Source: Phlebotomus papatasi (taxonomy: Eukaryota > Arthropoda > Insecta > Diptera > Psychodidae). Taken from it: DNA of 64,000 nucleotides. Made by a program: the position numbers and the translations under genes. Positions within the stretch are counted from its first letter, which is position 1. Each line of letters starts with the position of its first letter. The notes beneath the pieces were generated by a model, which saw only the letters and a program-made list of their open reading frames with translations, ran no database searches and was not told the origin of the DNA. Shown here piece by piece: positions 56,241 to 64,000 of this stretch. Where the stretch lies: assembly GCF_024763615.1 (NCBI RefSeq), contig NC_077222.1, positions 7,130,001-7,194,000 of the forward strand, in the 5' to 3' direction.

Positions 56241-56500
56241 CAGTATTGGTCAAAAGTTTCTTGACATCGAGAAATTAGCGATAGAAACTTTGATTTTTTT
56301 GGTTTACTTTTTAAATTTTTCTTTTTGCAAATAAGTTGCGAGTACTCCATAGATGTTACTTACACATTTCAAAAAATTAATTAATTTTATTTCTAATCAA
56401 AAATATTTGTTGGACCCCTAAATTACTAATTGAAAAAAAAATGTTTTCCAAAAGTCAATCATTTTTTATCGGTCAAAAGTTTCTTGACACATTTGAAAAG
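56241..56500. repeat. two direct repeats resembling a Tc1-type IR/DR end
   Basis: 'attggtcaaaagtttcttga' at about 56246 and 'atcggtcaaaagtttcttga' at about 56470 are direct copies about 224 bp apart, the first preceded by 'tacag'. Many Tc1-like transposons carry such paired direct repeats in each terminal inverted repeat. The matching opposite end and a transposase were not found. Confidence 0.4.
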
Positions 56501-58845
56501 TTTTCAAAATGTTCAAATACGTTCAAATAATTTCTTTTAATCCGGTTATATTTTCAAGTTATGTCATTTGAGAGACAAATGAAGGGTTTGTGCATTTCTA
56601 AAATTTTTAACGATCATGCAAATAAAAATGGTCAGAAATAATTTTAAAAAATCTTTTTTTTCTTGTAATTTATAATTTAAGTTAAAAATGGACAATTGCA
56701 AGAAGTTAAAAGACCAAAAATTTTATATGTTTTTATAAGCTTAAATTAAATATTATTTTATTATAACGAGAAAATGAAAAATTATGCTGTTTCTTTAAGT
56801 TATTGTTACTCACGTAACCCTTGTTTTAAACTGTTTAAAATAAATACATTGAATCGATAGGAAAGGGTGGGCACTTTCACACAGCTGGACTTTTCCAGGG
56901 CTAATATGCTAAATGAATACGAATCATTTTTGAACTAACTATGTTTTATAGTTTCTCTTGAGTATTGAATATCTGAAAATATACAGGAGAATTCCAAAAT
57001 AAATTTTTTTCATCCTAAACAGTTTTATTTCCGAAAATAATGCATGAGTGAAACTACCCCACCCTCCCTTAATTAATCTCTATTTGAATTCTGAGCAAGT
57101 TTGGAAAAAATGTAAGGTGTTTAAATCTGTTTGAACCGATAATACCAACGACGAAATGATGAAGAAGTTCGCTCAACGCTTAAACTCGTGAGCATGATCA
57201 TTTCTAGGGCATCAAATGTCACAAGTTTAAGCGTTCCTCAAAGGTCGGATGCTTTGTCACTTCTCTTAATAATTAAATAAAATAAAATTGTACTGAAACT
57301 GTACTCTTTCCATGAAAAGTTCTTGTGATTTTATAATTTTAAAGCTTCTTTTTTTAACTTTATAATATTCAGAGTAAAAAAATCTCAAAATTTATGCATC
57401 TAATTATGAAATGAAAGCTGTGAAGATAACGTTATTAAACAAAAGTCATTCCAAAATAACATTTCTTGCAATGTGTTATTTAATTACAAATTAAGAAAAA
57501 ATGTTTCAAATATTCATATCACGTGTAATGCTTCGCGGTTTCTTATCTTAAGCTGTCAATCATTAGTCAGTCTTTTGGTCACCTGTAATGACCACAAAAT
57601 CTCCTTTTGAGCGTCTCAATGAAATTCAAAAGGAAAGTAGAAGTAAATGTGCGAGCAATTTTCCATAATTATTGCCCACTTCGGCAATTTTTTTTCGCAA
57701 CTGTGAACAAATTTCAATGACAGTGGGTGGTGAAATTCAATGCAACATTGCATTTTCTTGGACATCATTGTGCAATGGAAATCTAAAGGAGAATTTTCTC
57801 CAACGGGCATTATATTGCCCTTATGCAATTCTGTCACAAAAGCGTGAGAATGTCGGCTGTGGTATCATATCAAAGTCAATCAATCAAATAATTACTACAA
57901 ATCCCAAATATCAAATAACATTTTCCACATATGCAATAATGCACAAAAACGTGACTCTATTTTATCTTACTTATTTCAGGTGCGTAGATAGATAAAATTT
58001 CTACATTCTCCGCTTTGCAACAAAGTCCCTACTAATATATCAGATGGTGGTAAAAAAAATCAGCACATGAGTGTGAAAGAATTTTAATTTTCCCTCTAAA
58101 ATACCGACAATAATGTAGCCATAATTGCAATCATGTACAAACTTTAAATTTTCCTTATATTTCACCTGGGAATGTTTGTTCCAAAGAAAGTTATGAGTCG
58201 CATAATACATAATAAAACGCATAGAGTTTTCCCGGTTAGTTTTCTGAAACATGTCTAATTTTATTGCTGAGAAAAACACAATAGATTTTATTATACTATT
58301 TTCATTGCAAGTTACTACTCATTCAAACGACAAAAGCCAAATAATGTATTGAGTTTCCGGCACAATTATACCATATCTCACGGCTATGCAACTATATTGC
58401 TTATGTCGTATAATCTTCAAATTTGTTTTCATGTTTCATGACATTTTTTTGGAATAAATTAAAAAAAATATCATACATGATTTTCAAGAGTGAATAACAA
58501 TATTAATAAGGTTTTTCTCTCTATTGTTAAGTTAAAAAGTTTTGGTTTCAGGTTTTAGAGTGCTCAAAAAGGATTTAGAAATCTTTTAGATAAAAGAATA
58601 TTTAGAATATTTAATATTAATATTTTATGTCAAGTAATATATTCGATTAAGTATACGGTCTGGTGGAATGCAGTAATTGGTGAGAACGAATTAAGACCGT
58701 TTTCGCTTCTTTTTATTTTTATTCGTTAACACGTTTCGGAAATACGATGTCCCCTACAAAACGTTTTGAATAATTTTTGTTACACTTTTTTCCTCCTAAT
58801 TATTCTATGTAAGTGTGCTTTGAAAATGTCAAAATCGTTTTTTTT
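56501..58845. other. gene-free; includes a less AT-rich, repeat-poor block
   Basis: No gene is recognised. The block about 57540-58450 lacks visible mobile elements and has a more even base mix than its surroundings, so it is a candidate conserved non-coding region. The plus-strand open frame at 57672-57995 has no ATG at its start and no recognisable domain. Confidence 0.35.
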
Positions 58846-58952
58846 AAGACCTCTACACTGAAAGCAATTTAAGTAAACATTGTAGGTAGAAGCGCCAGAA
58901 TCCTGTCAAAAATGCAATTTTTGATAAAACTGTTCTCAATAGTAGAGGCCGT
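58846..58952. mobile_element. MITE with AAGACCTCTACACTG ends
   Basis: Left 'aagacctctacactgaaagc' and right 'tagtagaggccgt' pair, with 'gtcaaaaatgcaatttttga' inside. A worn member of the family at 16729 and 43293. Confidence 0.65.
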
Positions 58953-58983
58953 AAGTGTAACCAAATTAATTCAAAACGTTTTG

Positions 58984-59182
58984 TAGGGGAAACTGGGGCA
59001 CCACCAAATACGGGGTAGCACCAAACACTATTTTTTATTTCTAAACTACTTGGACTATCTCGACTATTTCCTTAGTGGACAAGCATCTCTATAATGCCTA
59101 TAAATTTCTATAAGTCTTGTCCTTAGAAGTCGAATATCTGATTAAAAAATCGCAGTGTTTGGTGGTGCCCCAGTTTCCCCTA
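58984..59182. mobile_element. hairpin element with TAGGGGAAACTGGGGCACCACC ends
   Basis: Left 'taggggaaactggggcacca' and right 'tggtgccccagtttccccta' are exact complements. Inside, 'gggtagcaccaaacacta' is partly mirrored by 'gcagtgtttggtgg', and 'gtggacaagcatctc' lies at the loop. 199 bp. Confidence 0.8.
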
Positions 59183-60866
59183 GACCTGATGAAGGGAACA
59201 TCATTCATGTTTTTTAATCCATATCTGTAAAATTTGCATTAAAATTTATAGTGTTAATCGTCTTTTAAAGAAGTTACCGAAGATGCAAAATCCATATCTT
59301 TCACCGTTTAATTTCTACTACCACAACCGACAGATGAAAAACCAAAAACGAAAAAAACAGATATAAAAAAGAAAAATTTTGCTTTGTTTTCTTTTCCAAT
59401 TATTAACATATGATTTAAATTTAAATTACTATGTGAATCGGAACAAAAAATATAATTTACTAAAAATGGACTAGACATGTATCTAACACTTTCTGCTTTC
59501 CAGTTGTAACATAGATATTTTATAAAAATTAACGTAACAAAAAGGTAAATTTTACGTTATCAGAATTAATAACAAGAAAATTTGTAAATATGTATTTTTT
59601 TCCCACGATATTTCTATTTATTTTTTCGAAAAAGTATTTGTAGTTAGAAAATTTAAAGTATGCAGCAAATTAAAAAGAATTTTAATCAAACCGGCCAGAG
59701 TATAGACATAAAAACTGTCAGTGATATAAATTAAACACAAAATAGTAATTTATAGATGACTAAAAATACGGAATTATTTTTAGAAAAGCGAAAATTAAAG
59801 AGCTATGAACCATTTTGTTGGTTTGATATAGATTTCGGATCATTTTTTTAATTTTTACTGACCAAATAGTTAATTTTCTGACCTGAAAATGACCTGGGAG
59901 AGGCTTTGTGCAAAATAATAGTAAATGTTTCTTAATATTGATTCTACTACCCAAGTAGCAAAACTTAGTCACGACGACGCTGATATGAATGCAGTAAGTC
60001 TGACGTATTTAAGTAGTTATATTCAAGGTCCTTGAAAATCATCATATGAGAAAAAGTGGGGAATAGTTCAGAATAATTAAAGACTTTCAAAAAAAGAGAA
60101 CTCTGATTACCACCTATTGGAAGCCGAATTGGTAGTTTTGACCGTTGAATGCTGATATTTTGCTTAGAACGCCAATCAATTTGTAAATTAAAGTCTGTGA
60201 GGATTATATTGCTAAAATTTGAACAATATTTACTCCTTGCGCAAGCTTTTTTTGACAAAATGAATTAAATTTCCCGGAAAAACATGCAAGCCATTATGAG
60301 GAGGCTTTGACCTCGGAGGAAACCTAGGACAAAGAGCTAAATCCTAGATTAAGGCTAAGTCTTAGGTTTATAAGTGATTAAAAATTATGAAGATGATGCT
60401 ATTAATTAGAAAATGTGTCAAAGGTTCTCCTTTTTGAATGGTTTTTGAATCGATTGTGATTCATTTTGGAGCTTTTATATCGATTTTCGTCACACATTGA
60501 GTTAGATATATTATTTGCATTGTTTTTTTTTATTTAATCTGCATTATTCGTTTTTATCAATTAATGTAAATGTTAAATAAATTTTTCAAGATAACCTCAC
60601 GTTAGACATTTTCAATTCAATCTTTACGTCGGTCATTTGAACTTGAGAGATTTAAATTTAAGAGTGAATACTCTATTCTAATTTTATTGGTCATCGCAAC
60701 GTAAATGCTATGACATTAAACATACAATTTCCGTTTTCTTATTCAGATAATTAAATAACAAAATGACAAATGTCCGCTTCTTGGATGGGTTTTTTGGAAT
60801 TTGGTCAAAGTCTCAAAAATTATTATCATAAATACAAGATGTTTTTCAACATATTTTTGTAGGACT
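59183..60866. other. gene-free; weak LINE remnant
   Basis: AT-rich. About 60285-60345 ('atgcaagccattatgaggag', 'ctaggacaaag') is a frameshifted relative of the LINE coding end at 42288. Nothing else is recognised. Confidence 0.4.
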
Positions 60867-61194
60867 ACACTGGTAAAAATAAAAGGGTCAAATTGATCCA
60901 ACTGGTAAAAATGAAAGGATCACCGAGGATCTTTTGTAAGTGTCGCTGTTTTTATACTTATTTACATTCGAAATAAACGAACAAAAACAGTTATAAAGTT
61001 ATCTTTGGTGTTCGCTCAGATGAGAAAAATATAGTATCAGTAACAAGTTCGTGATAAAACATAATCTAACGTGATAAATTTGCACAGATAATTTCAAGAG
61101 ACATTAGTGATAATTTAAAAGGTTCAAATATGATTCATCCTTTTGAAAATGTTGGAATATAATCTAATTTGATCCTTTCATTTTTATCAGTGTA
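60867..61194. mobile_element. MITE with ACACTGGTAAAAATRAAAGG ends
   Basis: Left 'acactggtaaaaataaaagg' (and a second 'actggtaaaaatgaaaggat' 33 bp on) pairs with right 'atcctttcatttttatcagt(gt)'. About 328 bp, non-coding. The duplicated left end suggests slippage or a second insertion. Confidence 0.7.
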
Positions 61195-61274
61195 CAATAT
61201 AAATTTTAAAGAAAGAATAATTAAAAAGACATGTCATCCGAATAACTCCGATCTGTATAATAGAGCAAGCACTG

Positions 61275-61444
61275 TAGGAGAAGGTTTTTAAACTTCGCAC
61301 AGACTCTGGCTTCGAACACTTCATATCTTTCCCATATTCCTTTATTAGGTGTAACCTAAGTGTTTCACGAAATTTGTGATTAAATGTTAGATATTAAAGT
61401 GTTCGGAGCCACAATGTGTGCGAAGCCTAAAAACGTTTCCCTTC
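61275..61444. mobile_element. hairpin element with TAGGAGAAGGTTTTTAAAC ends
   Basis: 'aacttcgcacagactctggc' and 'ttcgaacacttcatatct' pair with 'gtgttcggagccacaatgtg' and 'tgcgaagcctaaaaacgttt'. Relative of 38547-38698. Confidence 0.7.
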
Positions 61445-61723
61445 CATTTTCTTTATTGTCAAGCTAGTGAAATTTTAGGCTATTTTCTGATGTGCTTTTA
61501 AAGACAGTCAGATGACGTCTTTATGCCCTTAATACCATACTCTTTGTCATACAGTGCTACTTGGGTATTAATCTTAAAATTGAAATAAATACGTGGTAAC
61601 CGATTTGAACTTGAAATGTACTATTTTTCTGAATGTATGCAATTTAAATTAAAAGAGTGAAATCTATCCCATTTTATATTATATTATTAAGAAAAATGAG
61701 TGAGAATCTATCAAAATACATTG

Positions 61724-61889
61724 TAGGGGGAAGTGGGGTAGCTTTGAAGTAGTGCAGCTTTTAATTTAACTTCGCAATTGGTTTATTAATCTAAATTTTA
61801 TCATAATAAGATCCTCTTTAATTTTAAAATGGGAGAAAAAAATATTATTTCAAAGCTGCCGTAATTCAAAGCTGCCTCACTTTCCCTTA
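61724..61889. mobile_element. hairpin element with TAGGGGGAAGTGGGGTAGC ends
   Basis: Left 'tagggggaagtggggtagct' with 'ttgaagtagtgcagctttt'; right 'atttcaaagctgccgtaatt' and 'agctgcctcactttccctta'. Sister of 30749-30967. Confidence 0.73.
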
Positions 61890-64000
61890 GTAATCTTATT
61901 TCCATTCTACGAACATTCTACTTGCTTTCAAGAAATATTTTCTTAAATTGTATAAATTTTATTACACGAATGATCTTAATAATTTTTATTACCATTGCAG
62001 ATATTAAAATGTCTGTACTTTTTAATTCATTTTTAAAACAAGTTAGTTCTAAAGTGTTTCAATGTTATTTGTTTATTACTATATGAATTAGGAAAGCAAT
62101 AAAAATACCATATAAACATTCGTCTAATGCAAGGGAATGGGATTTTTCTTTGCATTTGATTGAGAAAGAAACTAGATATGTGTGTATACCAGAAAAATCC
62201 CACAGTTTCTTAATTAAGAAATTCTATGCACAAACATTTTCAGCCAACATAATTTTCCAGCAGCATTCGTGACATAATTTGCTCAATATAGGTAGTGTGA
62301 ATATTCACAACTACAGTCACTATTAATTAATGCACCTCATTTTATTTGCAATCCGAAATTCATTAAATAACTCCTCACTATGAACTTTATTGTTATCCCT
62401 CCAAGTGCAATATTTATTTCTATAATGTTTAATTGCCAAATCGGGCCAATAAGTTAATTCTATTTGATGGTATGTACATAATGTGGCATACTCCCACGTT
62501 TTGTATTTATCCGGGGACGCACGTGGTTATATTAGATTAATTTTTTTCTCACTTCAAAGGAACATTGGAGTGCCAATAGTCCATTATTTTGAAAGAATAA
62601 ATATCTTAGTGATTCTTAATGTCTTGGGTCTTGTGGAAATACACCCAGAAAGTGCAAACGTGCGACCTTCTAAGGTAAACTTCAATAAAAGTTGGAATAT
62701 TGGTCTTTAAGTCTGAACGCCCCGGTGAATGCAATGTGATGAAAGTGAATTATTTCCACTGAGTAATATATTTGTGTACAGTGTTTATACAATAAATTAA
62801 TGACTATAATTTGTTCTATATGATTTTTCGCGGATTTCGCGGTATGAAAAGTGCATAAATTCCAATTGGGAATTTCCCAACGGACAAACTTTTGTGGTTT
62901 TCTCAGTCGTAAGTGGAACTAAAATTTATATCTTATTTATTTTAATTAGATGATTCATTTTTGTCTCACCAGGTTTGTGGGTAATTTTGTTATTTTCCGC
63001 AGACAATTAATTATTAAATTTTATTTTTTTTGAATTTTAGAATAAAGCGACTAAAATATAAGACATTGTTGTTCTTAGTGACATTGATTCTTTTGGTGGT
63101 TAGCAACATTGTCTCTTGGATTTGGGTTATTTCGCAATGGATTTTACGTCAATACAAGAAATATGCCTAATATGCAAACGCGACAATTTATGCTGGCGCA
63201 TTATTTTGCATATTGACTTATCATTTACTAGGCTTTTTATCGCAGAAATTCTTGATTTTCCACGTGAAATTCACTTAGTAAGGCAAATAATTTATTATCT
63301 AGCACAGAATTTAAGAAAGGAATGTCTGTTCCAATAAAATCGAACTTCTAAAGGAGAAACTTTGACTACCAATAAAAAAAAACATTCTGAACTATGAATA
63401 AAACATATTTTTAAACCTGACAGATTTTGGCAATTCTGCAAAAAAAAAAAACGGAACAAATAATGAATAGAGTATCAATTTGAATATATTTGCAGTTTTA
63501 ATTTTATTCATTGGCAAAAAATGCAGTCTAAAATTAGAATATTGTGAAATCAAATTAATTAACCACAAAGAGTCTAATAAAGTAGAATATTTCAGTACAT
63601 TGCACTATGGTCTGACCCAGTCATTTTTTCACGACATTATTTAATTTGGATGACATACTTCTTTTTTACTGTGTTCCAAATTTAAATATGTTGCATTTCT
63701 TTAAATTCCGGTACGTATAGATTTTTTGTCGTCTATACAAATAGTAAAATGCTGAAACATTCAATAAGCCTCAAAAGATAGTTAAATTATATGAGTTCAA
63801 ACGGTTCAAACACTTTAATTCCATGTAATTAAAATTAAAGTGCTTTTTTTATAATAAAAGTCAAAATAAATGTAATGAATTCTTTTAGAATTTGTTCCTA
63901 TAATTGGTTAAAAAAACCAGCACTACTTTCAAGTGGAAAAAATTAATGAAGTATTTAATAGCAGTAATGTATTTTTATAATACCTTTATTTTTCTTTATG
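61890..64000. other. gene-free right edge
   Basis: About 2.1 kb with no recognised mobile element or exon. The open frames at 62483-62710 and 63116-63337 show no domain and no coding-like composition. This could be distal upstream sequence of peroxidase B or part of a gene beyond the window. Confidence 0.4.

Noticed and set aside
56116..56334. 72-codon plus-strand open frame
   Set aside because: AT-driven F/K/I/L composition and overlap with the Tc1-like repeat end; not a credible gene.
57672..57995. 107-codon plus-strand open frame
   Set aside because: There is no ATG at its start, no domain, and its composition resembles non-coding sequence.

Overview
The window is eukaryotic nuclear DNA, very AT-rich, with spliceosomal introns (many 58 to 103 bp, others several kb packed with small transposons). 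Arthropod-type genes (a fly-like dopamine N-acetyltransferase and two insect-type secreted heme peroxidases) point to an insect. The protein similarities and short introns suggest a dipteran, possibly a lower dipteran such as a sand fly; the species is inference. A 500-base run of N (217-716) shows this is a draft assembly.

Six multi-exon genes could be rebuilt, and every splice junction keeps reading frame. From left to right: (1) plus strand, 4439-8333, dopamine/arylalkylamine N-acetyltransferase (Dat), 4 exons, 271 aa. (2) minus strand, 8556-13764, a DNAJC4-like J-domain membrane protein, 5 exons, 197 aa, convergent with Dat. (3) minus strand, 13933-14376, a 119-aa LIN54/tesmin-family protein with a single CXC domain. 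(4) plus strand, 14569-20236, EMC2, the TPR subunit of the ER membrane protein complex, 4 exons, 293 aa, divergent from gene 3 across only 192 bp. (5) minus strand, 20756-31707, secreted heme peroxidase A, 6 exons, 717 aa. (6) minus strand, 33182-47449, secreted heme peroxidase B, 6 exons, 678 aa. A and B lie head to tail and are probably an old tandem duplication. From 47450 to 64000 I see no gene.

Nearly all remaining structure is mobile-element debris: MITEs and foldback elements with TA or TTAA target sites, many nested in each other and several present as paired copies; a broken Tc1-like transposase; LINE 3' ends; a tRNA-like sequence; and a large array of a short degenerate repeat with inverted halves in EMC2 intron 3. 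A recurring feature is a shared terminal motif, TAGGG(G/T)(A)AAGTG, on many hairpin elements whose interiors are otherwise unrelated.

Functionally the six genes do not form one pathway. Dat and the peroxidases could both contribute to cuticle or eggshell cross-linking (N-acetyldopamine and peroxidase chemistry), but adjacency in an insect genome is weak evidence for this. EMC2, the DNAJC4-like protein and the CXC protein look like a compact housekeeping or germline cluster. I found no convincing novel multi-gene system. The most unusual features are the single-CXC LIN54 paralog on a shared promoter and the dense set of near-perfect intronic hairpins.
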